Positions 33,432 through 41,947 of a stretch of 54,677 nucleotides of DNA are shown here, piece after piece (the first letter of the stretch is position 1; every line of letters begins with the position of its first letter). Source of the stretch: Bacillota bacterium (GTDB lineage: Bacteria; Bacillota; Clostridia; Christensenellales; Aristaeellaceae); the NCBI GenBank assembly GCA_023459275.1, contig JAEWVC010000086.1, forward strand, positions 1 to 54,677, in the 5' to 3' direction. Under the pieces are notes generated by a model. It ran no database searches. It saw nothing but the letters and a program-made list of their open reading frames with translations, and was not told the DNA's origin. The translations under genes and the position numbers were made by a program.

Positions 33432-34772
33432 ATGCTGCATGTAGGATTCATTACAACGGTATCCGGGCGCTGGCCCAGGGAACTGCCCAATGACCGGCTC
33501 CGCAAATACGGTGCCTGGCTTCGGGAGCAGGATTTCCCCTATACCCGGGTGGACTGCTTTGAGGAACTGGTGGATTCCCCCGCGGCCCTTGAAAAGGCGC
33601 TTGTCTTTTTGCGGGAAAAGGCCGTGGATTTGGTGGTCATGGTCTACGGCGCTTTTACGGGGGATGACGTATGCACGGTGATCGGCGAACAGCTGCGTGT
33701 GCCGGTGGTCCTGTGGGCGCCCTACGAGCCGCCCTTCTCCAGGGATGACCGGCTATATGCCAACGCCCTGGTGGCGCAGACCATGAATGCCGCCTCCATG
33801 CACAGGCTGCTTTTGCCCTGCCACACGGTATACGGAGATCATACGGACCCGCGGGTTGCCGGAAAGGTGCGGGACTTGATCGCCGCCTACGCGGTGAAGA
33901 AGCGGCTTTCGGGCATGCTGCTGGGTCTTTTGGGCTACCGGCCCACCGCGTTTTACAACTCCGCCTTTGACGAGGGGCTCATCCGCCGCACCTTCGGCAT
34001 CCGCATGGAGGAAACGGACCTGAAGGTGATCTTTGACCGCATGGAAAGCTTCTCCCAGGAAGCGGTGCAGGCGGAGATGAACAGGGTGCAAAGCTCCTTC
34101 GGCGATATTTCCCTGCCCGAGGGGCATTTGGAAAACCACGCCAGGCTGTACCTGGCGCTGAAAGAAATCATCGGGCAGATGGGCTACGCCTACAGCGTTA
34201 TCAAGTGCTGGCCGGAAATGGGCCAATTGAAAACCACCCCCTGCGCGGTAATGGGCCGCCTGGCCGACGAGGGCATGCAAATCGGCTGCGAGGGCGACGT
34301 GGACGCCATGCTGGGGCTGATGGTGGAAAACCTTCTAACCGGCCTGCCCGGCTTTATCAGCGACATGATCAACGTGGATGAAAAAGAAAACACTATGACC
34401 TTCTGGCATTGCGGCAACCCCGCCCCGTCGCTGTTCAACCCAAATGAAAAGCCGCAGCTTCGCAACCATCCCCTGGCGGGGCAGGGTACGGCCTTCTGGA
34501 CCTCCCTAAAGCCCGGCCCCGTGACCATTGCCAGGTTCTGCAATATTGATGGGGCCTACAAGCTGTTTTTGCTCAAGGGGGAAGCGGTGGAAACAAAACG
34601 CAGCACCAGGGGCGCCATGGTAAACGTGCGGGTTGTAAAACCGGTGCGGGAGATGCTGGATTTCATCTTTGAAAACGGCGTGCCCCACCATTACGCGCTG
34701 GTCTGGCAGGATGTGGCGGATCAGATGCGCACGCTGTGCGGCCTTTGGAACATCCCGGTGCTGGAGGCGTAA
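33432..34772 (+). CDS. L-fucose/L-arabinose isomerase-like protein
   Basis: This is a 446-residue protein of the FucI/AraA structural family. It has the N-terminal Rossmann-like domain (GFITTVSGRWPRELPNDRL), the middle FGIRMEETDLKVIFDRM block, a metal-site region with IGCEGDVDAM near residue 280, and the C-terminal FucI-like barrel (CGNPAPSLF, FCNIDGAYKLFLLKGEAV). True members interconvert free aldoses and ketoses using Mn2+. This is shorter than E. coli FucI (about 590 residues) and belongs to the shorter, largely uncharacterised branch. In the operon it could act on a free sugar or on a non-phosphorylated acidic sugar. Confidence 0.72.
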   Translation: MLHVGFITTVSGRWPRELPNDRLRKYGAWLREQDFPYTRVDCFEELVDSPAALEKALVFLREKAVDLVVMVYGAFTGDDVCTVIGEQLRVPVVLWAPYEPPFSRDDRLYANALVAQTMNAASMHRLLLPCHTVYGDHTDPRVAGKVRDLIAAYAVKKRLSGMLLGLLGYRPTAFYNSAFDEGLIRRTFGIRMEETDLKVIFDRMESFSQEAVQAEMNRVQSSFGDISLPEGHLENHARLYLALKEIIGQMGYAYSVIKCWPEMGQLKTTPCAVMGRLADEGMQIGCEGDVDAMLGLMVENLLTGLPGFISDMINVDEKENTMTFWHCGNPAPSLFNPNEKPQLRNHPLAGQGTAFWTSLKPGPVTIARFCNIDGAYKLFLLKGEAVETKRSTRGAMVNVRVVKPVREMLDFIFENGVPHHYALVWQDVADQMRTLCGLWNIPVLEA

Positions 34773-34786
34773 AGAAGGAGCCGGAC

Positions 34787-35971
34787 ATGGAAAGAGAACC
34801 GCTGCTTTTACGGGGCGGCCAGGTACCGTTCAGGGAGGGCATGCGCAGGCTGGACGTGCGCCTTTCAGGCGGGCGCATCGCCGCGCTGGGAGAGGACCTG
34901 CCACAGGAAGACGCGAAGGTTAAGGATGTTTCCGGCTGTTTTGTCCTGCCGGGCTTTATTGATGTGCACACCCACGGCGGCGCCGGGGTGGACGTGAACC
35001 ACGCGGACCTTGCCGCCTTGAAAAAGCTGGCGGCCTTCTTCGCAAGCCAGGGGGTCACCTCCTTTCTGCCCACGGTATTGAGCGGCGCGCCGGAGGAAAT
35101 GGCGCAAAGTCTTCGCGCCGTCGCCGACGCCAGGGACGCGTCCAATAGCCCCGGCTGGAACGGCGCCCGGGTGCTGGGCTGCCACCTGGAAGGGCCCCAC
35201 CTGTGCCCCGCCTACAAGGGCGCCATGCCGGAGCAGTATCTGACGGTTCCCGACCCCGGCGCCTTTGAAAAGCTGCAGGAAGCGGGCCGGGGGTGCATCC
35301 TGCGGATGACCCTCTCCCCCGAAATGCCGGGCGCCCCGGAATTCACCGCGTGGCTATCAAGGCGGGGCATATCCGTCTCCCTGGGCCATTCAGGCGCTGA
35401 TTACCGGCAAACCATGGCTTGCATCCGCCAGGGGGCAAGCAGCGCCACCCATACCATGAACGCCATGCGGCCGTTGCATCAGCACGAGCCGGGCATCCTG
35501 GGCGCGGTGCTGGAAAGCGATGTATACTGTGAGGCCATCTGCGATGGGCTGCACCTGCATCCGGGCATTGTGCGGCTGCTTGTGAAAACCAAGGGCATAG
35601 GCCGTGTGGTGGCTGTTACCGACTCCATCATGGCCGCGGGGCTTCATGACGGGGAATATGTGCTGGGCGTGCAGCCCATTGTGGTAACAGACGGCGACGC
35701 GCGCCTGAAAGACGGCGGCAGCCGCGCGGGAAGCACCCTGACCATGGCAAGGGCGCTTCAAAACCTGACGGCCTTTACCGGCCTGGCCCTTCATCGGGCC
35801 ATCGTCCCCCTCACCGCTGCCCCCGCAGCGCTCTTGGGCCTTGAAAACCGCAAGGGGCGCATTGAAAAGGGGCTGGACGCGGATATCACCGTACTCCGCC
35901 CGGATCTTTCCGTGCTCATGGCCATTGCCGGCCAGGAAGCGGTGTATGATGCGGGTTTTGAAAATATTTAA
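34787..35971 (+). CDS. nagA: N-acetylglucosamine-6-phosphate deacetylase
   Basis: This is a 394-residue amidohydrolase. The family metal and catalytic residues are visible: DVHTHGG near residue 60, EGPHLCPAYKGA near 134, GHSGADY near 203, THTMNAM near 224 and the catalytic Asp in VTDSIMAAG near 282. It normally removes the acetyl group from GlcNAc-6-phosphate or GalNAc-6-phosphate in the cytoplasm. AAGGAG precedes the start by seven bases. Its presence means that the operon handles an N-acetylated hexosamine derivative; the usual 6-phosphate may here be another C6 anion (see findings). Confidence 0.88.
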   Translation: MEREPLLLRGGQVPFREGMRRLDVRLSGGRIAALGEDLPQEDAKVKDVSGCFVLPGFIDVHTHGGAGVDVNHADLAALKKLAAFFASQGVTSFLPTVLSGAPEEMAQSLRAVADARDASNSPGWNGARVLGCHLEGPHLCPAYKGAMPEQYLTVPDPGAFEKLQEAGRGCILRMTLSPEMPGAPEFTAWLSRRGISVSLGHSGADYRQTMACIRQGASSATHTMNAMRPLHQHEPGILGAVLESDVYCEAICDGLHLHPGIVRLLVKTKGIGRVVAVTDSIMAAGLHDGEYVLGVQPIVVTDGDARLKDGGSRAGSTLTMARALQNLTAFTGLALHRAIVPLTAAPAALLGLENRKGRIEKGLDADITVLRPDLSVLMAIAGQEAVYDAGFENI

Positions 35972-35993
35972 TGGATAGGAATGAGGCAAAGGA

Positions 35994-36716
35994 ATGACCT
36001 ATGTCGCCGTGGCGCTGATCTCGCTTATAGGGTGTACGGCCCAGACAAGCTGCGGCATCGGGTATGCCATGGTGGTCATGGCCCTGATGCCCCTGCTGGT
36101 TCCCTTTAAGACGGTGGCCGTGCTGCAGATCATCACCGTTTTCCCCCTGGTGGTCTACATGGCCGTCCGCCTCCGGCGCCATATCCGCTTTTCCCTCATT
36201 CTCTGGCCCCTGGTGGCTTCGCTGATTACCAGCCCCCTGGGGGTGAAGGCGCTGACCTTAAGCAGCGATTCCCTGCTGCGCCGGGCGCTGGGCCTTTTGC
36301 TGGTCCTTCTGACCGCGCGTTTCCTATGGTCCCTGAAACGGCAGAAGCCCGTCCGTGCCACCCTTGTAAGCAGCCTTGCCGGCGGCGCCCTCAGCGGCTT
36401 TTGCGCCGGGATGCTCAACATCGGCGGTCCGCCCCTGGCGGCCTACATGCTGGCCGTGTCCCGCAGCAAGGAGGAATACAACGCCTCCATCCAGCTTTAT
36501 TTCGCGTTTTTGAGCGTCTATGTTTTCTTGATGCATGTGCTCGCGGGAAATGTGAACAGTGAGGTGCTATCCCTCTGCCTGCCCGCCTTCTTGGGGGTGG
36601 CTGCCGGGGCATGGCTGGGGATGAAACTGTTTGCCCGCCTGCCGCTTGAGCGCATCCGTCAGGGGGTATACGGCCTGATGGGCCTGATCGGCCTGTATCT
36701 GCTGATCCGCGGCTAG
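35994..36716 (+). CDS. TauE/SafE-family membrane exporter
   Basis: This is a 240-residue membrane protein with seven or eight helices. It matches the sulfite/sulfonate exporter TauE/SafE family, with the typical first-helix TSCGIGYAMVVMALMPLLVP and the internal half-repeat GGALSGFCAGMLNIGGPPLA near residue 130. Members export sulfite, sulfoacetate, sulfolactate or related organic anions. It lies in the middle of an amino-sugar operon, 22 bases after nagA and 28 before the SIS gene, so it is co-transcribed. The likely cargo is a by-product of the pathway. Confidence 0.8.
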   Translation: MTYVAVALISLIGCTAQTSCGIGYAMVVMALMPLLVPFKTVAVLQIITVFPLVVYMAVRLRRHIRFSLILWPLVASLITSPLGVKALTLSSDSLLRRALGLLLVLLTARFLWSLKRQKPVRATLVSSLAGGALSGFCAGMLNIGGPPLAAYMLAVSRSKEEYNASIQLYFAFLSVYVFLMHVLAGNVNSEVLSLCLPAFLGVAAGAWLGMKLFARLPLERIRQGVYGLMGLIGLYLLIRG

Positions 36717-36744
36717 GCCTTTTTTGCAGAAAGGAATGAATGCT

Positions 36745-37800
36745 ATGAAAGCCTTGGGAGAAATTACCTACCGGGAGATCTACGGCCAGCCGGAATCCTT
36801 CGAAGCTGTGGCAAGCACCTTTGGCGCCCTTTCGGAAACGGCTGCCCGGGTATTTTCGGAAAAAAGCTATGAAAAGCTGATTTTTACCGGCTGCGGCACC
36901 TCTTTTTACCTGGCCCAGACCGCCGCTTTTTTCTTTGCCCAACTGACAGGCTTTGCAACCGCCGCCGTCCCCTGCTCGGAGCTGTACTACTTCCCGCTAA
37001 CCTACATCAAGGCCGGGCCCACGTTGGTGCTGCCCATCACCCGCAAAAGCTATACCACCGAAGTGCGGATGGCTATCGACAGGGTGCGGGAACTGCCTAA
37101 CGTATCCACCCTGGCCATCACCTGCGATGAGGGCAGCGCTATCTACAACGACCATGTGGCCCTGTCCCCCAACGCGCCGGAGGACAGCATCGTCATGACC
37201 CGGTCCTACACCTCCATGGTGTACCTTTCCCTGGCGCTGGCCGCCATGGCCGGCGGAAAACGGGAAATGCTTCCCGGCCTTGCCGGCATGGGCCGCAGGG
37301 CCAGGGCGCTCCTGCCCCGGATGGACGCTTTCGCCGCCCGCATCCTTGCCGCTCACCCCTCCCTGAACCTGTATGTGATCCTGGGCCAGGGCGCCATGTA
37401 CGGCGCGGCCAACGAATGCATGAACAAGATCAAGGAGATGTCCCTTTTGGCCAGCGAGGCGTACCCCTCCCTGGAGTACCGCCACGGCCCCATGAGCCTG
37501 GCGGATGAAAACACCCTGGTGATGCTCCTTGGCGGGGAGGAGACGCTTTCCAAGGACGCGGCGCTGCTTGCGCAGCTCAAGGATTTTGGCGTTACCGCCG
37601 CGGCCGTCGCCCCGGAGGCATCCCGCCATTTCCCCATGGCAGATGATGCCCTAGACCTGGAGCCGGGATATTCCACGCTGGAAAACGTGGCGCTTGCCGC
37701 CCAGATCGGCCAGTTCCTGGGCTATCACGCCTCCCGGCAAAAGAAGCTGGACGCCGACACGCCCAGGCACTTGAGCCAGGCCATCGTACTGAATCCGTAA
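36745..37800 (+). CDS. SIS-domain sugar isomerase/deaminase (AgaS/GlmS-like)
   Basis: This is a 351-residue protein with two SIS (sugar isomerase) domains and no glutaminase domain. The first has FTGCGTSFYLAQTAAFF (about residues 50-66) and PITRKSYTTEV near 98. The second has ILGQGAMYGAANECMNKIKEM near 214 and the EYRHGPMSLA block near 245, typical of GlmS-C/AgaS/FrlB-like enzymes. It probably isomerises and deaminates the hexosamine made by NagA to a ketose. The start at 36745 has AAAGGA nine bases before it. It is the last gene of the operon, before a strong terminator. Confidence 0.85.
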   Translation: MKALGEITYREIYGQPESFEAVASTFGALSETAARVFSEKSYEKLIFTGCGTSFYLAQTAAFFFAQLTGFATAAVPCSELYYFPLTYIKAGPTLVLPITRKSYTTEVRMAIDRVRELPNVSTLAITCDEGSAIYNDHVALSPNAPEDSIVMTRSYTSMVYLSLALAAMAGGKREMLPGLAGMGRRARALLPRMDAFAARILAAHPSLNLYVILGQGAMYGAANECMNKIKEMSLLASEAYPSLEYRHGPMSLADENTLVMLLGGEETLSKDAALLAQLKDFGVTAAAVAPEASRHFPMADDALDLEPGYSTLENVALAAQIGQFLGYHASRQKKLDADTPRHLSQAIVLNP

Positions 37801-37811
37801 TCCGAAACGTG

Positions 37812-37863
37812 AAAAAAACCTGCCGCCCTGAAAAGTGCGTTTTTTCAGGGCGGCAGGTTTTTA
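37812..37863 (+). terminator. Terminator of the sugar operon
   Basis: AAAAAAACCTGCCGCCCTGA pairs with the complement at 37842-37861 in a long GC-rich stem with T-rich flanks. It is bidirectional and is also the end signal of the convergent Myb-like gene. Confidence 0.9.
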
Positions 37864-37869
37864 TTTGGA

Positions 37870-38703
37870 TTAAGCATTTTGAGACATCAAATTTTCCAGA
37901 TGGGATACTTTTTCGGCCAGCAGGCCCGAGAAGTCCTCCAACCCTTCCCGGCGGCGGTCTATGGTCATCCCCAAAAATTCCCGGCAGCTCCCCAGCATAT
38001 CGTTTACGCCCTCGTGCAGGCGGTTTTGCGCATCCTCCCAGCGCATGCGGGCCAGGTCATAGGTGATCTGCAGACGGTCCAGCTCCAGGGATTTATCCCG
38101 GCCTTTGAAGACGACGGCTCTTTGCAGCAGCACGTTGAGCCCCTCCAACATTTGATTCACGGCGGGGTCATTCAGTTCCCCGGAGAGTTGCTGGGCGTGG
38201 TTTAACTGGGCGGCAGCGCGGCCCGGCGCCTCTTTCGCCCGGTCCGGATCGTACCCCTCCGGCACGGCGACGCCCTCTTCCGTCAATTCCTTCGCTATCT
38301 GCGCAAGAAGCTGGGGCCTGTTTTTCAGGATGGAGCGGTACTTGTTCTGGTAACGCAGCATCAGGCTCCTGTCCCCGCCGGCCATGCGCATCACGCAAGC
38401 GCGCACGGAAACGCCCTGCCCCCTGGCCGCAAGCACCGTGCGCAGAAGCTCCTTCACCTCCTGGTCGGCAAAGGTCTTGAAGGGCGCAGCCCGCAAAAGC
38501 CCCGCCTCCGGGCGCTGGCGCAGCTGGGCGTAATAGTAATTGCGGATGCTGTTGGGCTTGCGCCCCAGGGAGGAAGCCACTTGTTCGAATACGCTGCGCA
38601 AAGGCGTTCCTTTCCGTGTCGCGTCACGGACGGCGCGAAACAGCGTATCGGATTCCTCGTCGCGCCAGCCGGTGCGGGAACTCCTATGTAAAGCCTGTTC
38701 CAT
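37870..38703 (-). CDS. Myb/SANT-like DNA-binding protein (RsfA-like)
   Basis: This is a 277-residue protein. Residues 10-65 form a Myb/SANT-like trihelical domain (GWRDEESDTLF...NSIRNYYYAQLRQ), similar to that of the sporulation regulator RsfA. A second, more divergent unit follows (TFADQEVKELL...LMLRYQNKYRSIL, about 76-130). The C-terminal half is charged and helical, probably coiled coil, and may mediate oligomerisation. It is common in Clostridia. The gene is single and starts after a GAGAG-type weak ribosome site. Target genes are unknown. Confidence 0.7.
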   Translation of the reverse strand: MEQALHRSSRTGWRDEESDTLFRAVRDATRKGTPLRSVFEQVASSLGRKPNSIRNYYYAQLRQRPEAGLLRAAPFKTFADQEVKELLRTVLAARGQGVSVRACVMRMAGGDRSLMLRYQNKYRSILKNRPQLLAQIAKELTEEGVAVPEGYDPDRAKEAPGRAAAQLNHAQQLSGELNDPAVNQMLEGLNVLLQRAVVFKGRDKSLELDRLQITYDLARMRWEDAQNRLHEGVNDMLGSCREFLGMTIDRRREGLEDFSGLLAEKVSHLENLMSQNA

Positions 38704-38780
38704 TCTCTCATCCCTCCATAACGGGTTGGTTAGTCAGTACATAGTATGCACACGCCCGGGCGGCGATATACAAAAAACGG

Positions 38781-39932
38781 TCAGCGGATGGATTCAAGAA
38801 TCTCAAAAACGCTCCCGTTGTTTGAAAAAGCGCTGCGCGACAGGCTCTGCAGGGTTTGCCCGTCGTAGGTAAAGGCGTTGGGAAGGATGGTGTCCCCCCG
38901 CAGGCTTTCCTCCATCCGTCCGAAAACGGGATCACCCGCATACAGAAAAACCGCTTGGGATGCCGCAAACAGCCCGCTCTGCTTCAGGTCTCCCTGCCCC
39001 TCGTCAGACAGAAGGGCTGTGAGATACGCAAGCGCCAACTCCGCCTCCCCACCCTTCACGATCCCGGCAGCCAGATACCTGTCCGTGGCGGGCAGAGGCG
39101 ATGCAAGCAGCGCGAAAGGCTTTTTCTGGCGGGCAAGGCTTGAAAGGCCGGCGGAGGGGAGCACAGCCGCCTGGCACCGGCCAGCCAGAAATTCCGCATA
39201 CGCCGCCCCGGAGGAAATATCCGCAAAATTCTTCGGTACAGCATCCGCCGGAAGGTTGGCTTTGCCCCCCGACAGGACTGTAAAAAGCAGCAGGGGCATA
39301 CCGGCGGCGCACTGAAAATCGCAGACAGCCGCTTTTCCCCTTGGTACCTTTGCAAGCGCCGCCTGGAGCTCTCCAAAGGAAACGGCTTCCCCGGGCGCGG
39401 CCGTATGCGCCGGCGATGCGCCGATGCCCAGCAGCGGCGTGGGCGCCGGGGTGGCCGCCGCCGCTCCGGTAAGGGCCGGGTCATAGACAAGGGCATAGCC
39501 ATCCAGGCATACCGGCACCGCATATTGCGTTTGCCCTAACTTTCCGGCCCGCATTATTCCTCCCGGCAGGGGAAATTCCGCCGCCAGGGGGAGGAAAAGC
39601 CCTTCGGGGCCGCGGATGGCCCCCGGCCCGAACAGGACAAGATCGGGCAGCACGGCGCCTGTTTGCGTAAGCTCCCAGGCCTGCGCGGTCCGAAGGTAGA
39701 CGGAAGCGCCCCCATATGCGTTCCCTAGCAGGGCCGCCTGCCGCCGAAGCCACGGGGAAGCGGAAAGGGTATCTTCCACCACCCATACCCGCAGCAGCCG
39801 CTGCCTGGGCGCGTCTATCCCCGGTGGAAGGGATTCCTGCCGCCCGGCGGCACGCTCCCAAACCTTTGGAAACACCAAGGCCAGCACAAGCGTCAGGCAT
39901 AAAAATACAAGAAGGACAAGCCGCCGCCCCAC
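38781..39932 (-). CDS. Membrane-anchored solute-binding-like protein
   Basis: This is a 383-residue protein. An uncleaved-looking N-terminal membrane helix (GRRLVLLVFLCLTLVLALVF) is followed by an extracellular domain with features of extracellular solute-binding proteins: LPDLVLFGPGAI, YAVPVCLDGYALVYDP, and a late AYLTALLSDEGQ helix. A Pro/Thr/Ala-rich insertion (near residue 185) is low complexity. GTG 39932 is preferred as the start because GGAAGGAGGGGG lies directly upstream and the ATG one base earlier is out of frame. There are no permease genes beside it, so it may be a sensor or an orphan lipid-anchored receptor rather than a transporter part. Confidence 0.6.
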   Translation of the reverse strand: MGRRLVLLVFLCLTLVLALVFPKVWERAAGRQESLPPGIDAPRQRLLRVWVVEDTLSASPWLRRQAALLGNAYGGASVYLRTAQAWELTQTGAVLPDLVLFGPGAIRGPEGLFLPLAAEFPLPGGIMRAGKLGQTQYAVPVCLDGYALVYDPALTGAAAATPAPTPLLGIGASPAHTAAPGEAVSFGELQAALAKVPRGKAAVCDFQCAAGMPLLLFTVLSGGKANLPADAVPKNFADISSGAAYAEFLAGRCQAAVLPSAGLSSLARQKKPFALLASPLPATDRYLAAGIVKGGEAELALAYLTALLSDEGQGDLKQSGLFAASQAVFLYAGDPVFGRMEESLRGDTILPNAFTYDGQTLQSLSRSAFSNNGSVFEILESIR

Positions 39933-40000
39933 ATGGCCCCCTCCTTCCAGCCAGGTTCCTGTCATTAGCCTATGCGGAAGGGCCGAAAAAAAGATTCTGT

Positions 40001-40029
40001 TTGCCAAATGCAGGGGAATTTCCTATAAT
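40001..40029 (+). promoter_or_regulatory. Sigma-70 promoter of the phosphohexomutase gene
   Basis: TTGCCA (40001-40006), a 17-base spacer and TATAAT (40024-40029) form a strong promoter 38 bases before the start. Confidence 0.78.
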
Positions 40030-40066
40030 AGACGCGGAGAACCTATGAAAACGGAGGTGCGCGGTC

Positions 40067-41788
40067 ATGGGATATCGGGAAGCCTACACGGAATGGCTGA
40101 AGGATTTCGCGTCGGACGCGTCCACGGTGGCGGAGCTCACGAAGATCGCGGATAATGAAAAAGAGATCGAAGACCGCTTCTACAAGGAGCTGTCCTTCGG
40201 AACGGCCGGCATGCGCGGCGTGCTTGGCGCCGGCCTTAACCGCATGAACATCTATAACGTCCGCCGGGCCACCAAGGGCTTGGCAAAATATCTTATGCAA
40301 AACCCGAAAACCGCCGCAAGGGGCGTGGCCATCGCTTATGACAGCCGCCGGCAAAGCAGCGAATTCGCCAAAGAAACGGCGCTGACGCTGTGCGCAAGCG
40401 GCGTTCCCGCTTACCTGTTTGACGCCCTGCGCCCGGTGCCAATCCTTTCCTTTGCCGTACGCCACCTTGCCTGTATCGCCGGTGTGGTGATCACCGCCAG
40501 CCACAATCCGCCCCAGTACAACGGCTACAAGGTCTATGGGGAGGACGGTGCCCAGCTTGGCCCGGAGGCTGCCCAGGCGGTGACGGATTTCATCCGGGAA
40601 ACGGCCTACCGGGATGCGCTGCCCATGGATGAGGGCGAGGCCCACAAAAAAGGCCTGCTGCACATTATCGGCAACAAAGAGGTGGACGACGCGTACATCG
40701 CCAGGGTACGCACCCTGTGCGTGCAGCCCGAATTGCTCAAAAAGGAGGGCGGCAGCCTTTCCATTGTTTATACGCCGCTGCACGGCTCGGGCAATGTGCC
40801 GGTGCGCCGCATCCTTCACGAGGTGGGCATCACCAATGTGGCGGTGGTAAAGGAGCAGGAGAACCCGGACCCCAATTTTTCCACCATCGCCGTGCCCAAT
40901 CCGGAGGACCCCGCCGCCTTTACCCTGGCCATGAAGCTGGCCGACCAGGTGGGCGCCGACATCCTTTTTGGAACCGACCCGGACTGTGACCGGCTGGGCG
41001 TGGCCGTGCGGGACAAGGTGGGCAAATTCCAGCTTCTGACGGGGAATCAGATCGGCTGCGTGCTGCTGCACTACATTCTCTCCACGAAACAAAAGCAGGG
41101 AACGCTGCCGAAAAACGGGGCGGCGGTGAAATCCATCGTGACCACCGAGCTGGCAAGGGCCATCTGCGACGATTTCGGGGTGGCGATGTTTGAGACGCTG
41201 ACGGGCTTCAAGTTCATCGGCGAAATGATCCAGCAGTTTGAGGATACGGGGAGCCACACCTTCCTGTTCGGTTTTGAGGAAAGCTACGGGTATCTGTCCG
41301 GCACCTTTGTTAGGGACAAGGACGGGGTAAACGCCTCCCTGCTCATCGCTGAGGCGGCCGCCGCCTGCAAGGCGGAGGGGATCACCCTGTACGACCGGGT
41401 GCAGGAGATTTTCAAGCGGTACGGGTACTATGTGGAAAAGGTGGTCTCCAAGACGCTGCCCGGGAAGGACGGCCTGGACAAGATGCAATCCCTCATGGCC
41501 GGCCTGCGCCAAAATCCGCCCCGGGAACTGGCAGGGATCCCTATCCTTGCCCAAAGGGATTATCTATCCGGCCTGCGCGCGGACGCCGCCGGGAAGCAAA
41601 CGGAAATGGGGTTACCGGAATCCGATGTGCTGTATTATGAGCTTGCGGGCGGGCATTGGGTATGCATCCGCCCCAGCGGCACGGAACCCAAAATCAAACT
41701 GTACGTGAACACCTGCGCCGGGGATGAAGAAGCCTCCCAGGCGCTTTGCGCCGCGCTGATCAAGGCCTCGGAGGCGCTGCTTGCCTGA
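40067..41788 (+). CDS. pgcA: Phosphoglucomutase/phosphomannomutase
   Basis: This is a 573-residue alpha-D-phosphohexomutase, matching the long PgcA/Pgm2-like subfamily. Visible are GTAGMRGVLGAGLNRMN near residue 47, the phosphoserine loop TASHNPPQYNGYKVYG near 143, the metal loop DPDCDRLG near 304, the sugar-binding GFEESYGYL near 403 and the phosphate-binding RPSGTEPKIKLY near 535. It interconverts glucose-1- and glucose-6-phosphate (and possibly the mannose equivalents) for glycogen and cell-wall precursor supply. GGAGG sits nine bases before the start. It is a single-gene unit with its own promoter and terminator. Confidence 0.92.
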   Translation: MGYREAYTEWLKDFASDASTVAELTKIADNEKEIEDRFYKELSFGTAGMRGVLGAGLNRMNIYNVRRATKGLAKYLMQNPKTAARGVAIAYDSRRQSSEFAKETALTLCASGVPAYLFDALRPVPILSFAVRHLACIAGVVITASHNPPQYNGYKVYGEDGAQLGPEAAQAVTDFIRETAYRDALPMDEGEAHKKGLLHIIGNKEVDDAYIARVRTLCVQPELLKKEGGSLSIVYTPLHGSGNVPVRRILHEVGITNVAVVKEQENPDPNFSTIAVPNPEDPAAFTLAMKLADQVGADILFGTDPDCDRLGVAVRDKVGKFQLLTGNQIGCVLLHYILSTKQKQGTLPKNGAAVKSIVTTELARAICDDFGVAMFETLTGFKFIGEMIQQFEDTGSHTFLFGFEESYGYLSGTFVRDKDGVNASLLIAEAAAACKAEGITLYDRVQEIFKRYGYYVEKVVSKTLPGKDGLDKMQSLMAGLRQNPPRELAGIPILAQRDYLSGLRADAAGKQTEMGLPESDVLYYELAGGHWVCIRPSGTEPKIKLYVNTCAGDEEASQALCAALIKASEALLA

Positions 41789-41809
41789 CGCGGTGGCACA
41801 AAAGATACA

Positions 41810-41848
41810 GCCGCCCCGCCGCCCTTTGGCGGCGGGGCGGCAAATTTT
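41810..41848 (+). terminator. Terminator of the phosphohexomutase gene
   Basis: GCCGCCCCGCCGCC (41810-41823) pairs perfectly with GGCGGCGGGGCGGC (41828-41841) across a CTTT loop. AAATTTTT follows. Confidence 0.88.
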
Positions 41849-41875
41849 TGCAAAAAACAGATACGCGGGCTTTTC

Positions 41876-41904
41876 TTGACGTGATGATTCCCGCCTGTTA
41901 CAAT
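41876..41904 (+). promoter_or_regulatory. Sigma-70 promoter of the CHAP gene
   Basis: TTGACG (41876-41881), a 17-base spacer and TACAAT (41899-41904) lie about 45 bases before the start. Confidence 0.75.
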
Positions 41905-41947
41905 AGGAAACAGCTTGTATGGAAAGAAAAATCAGGAAGCGATGCGA

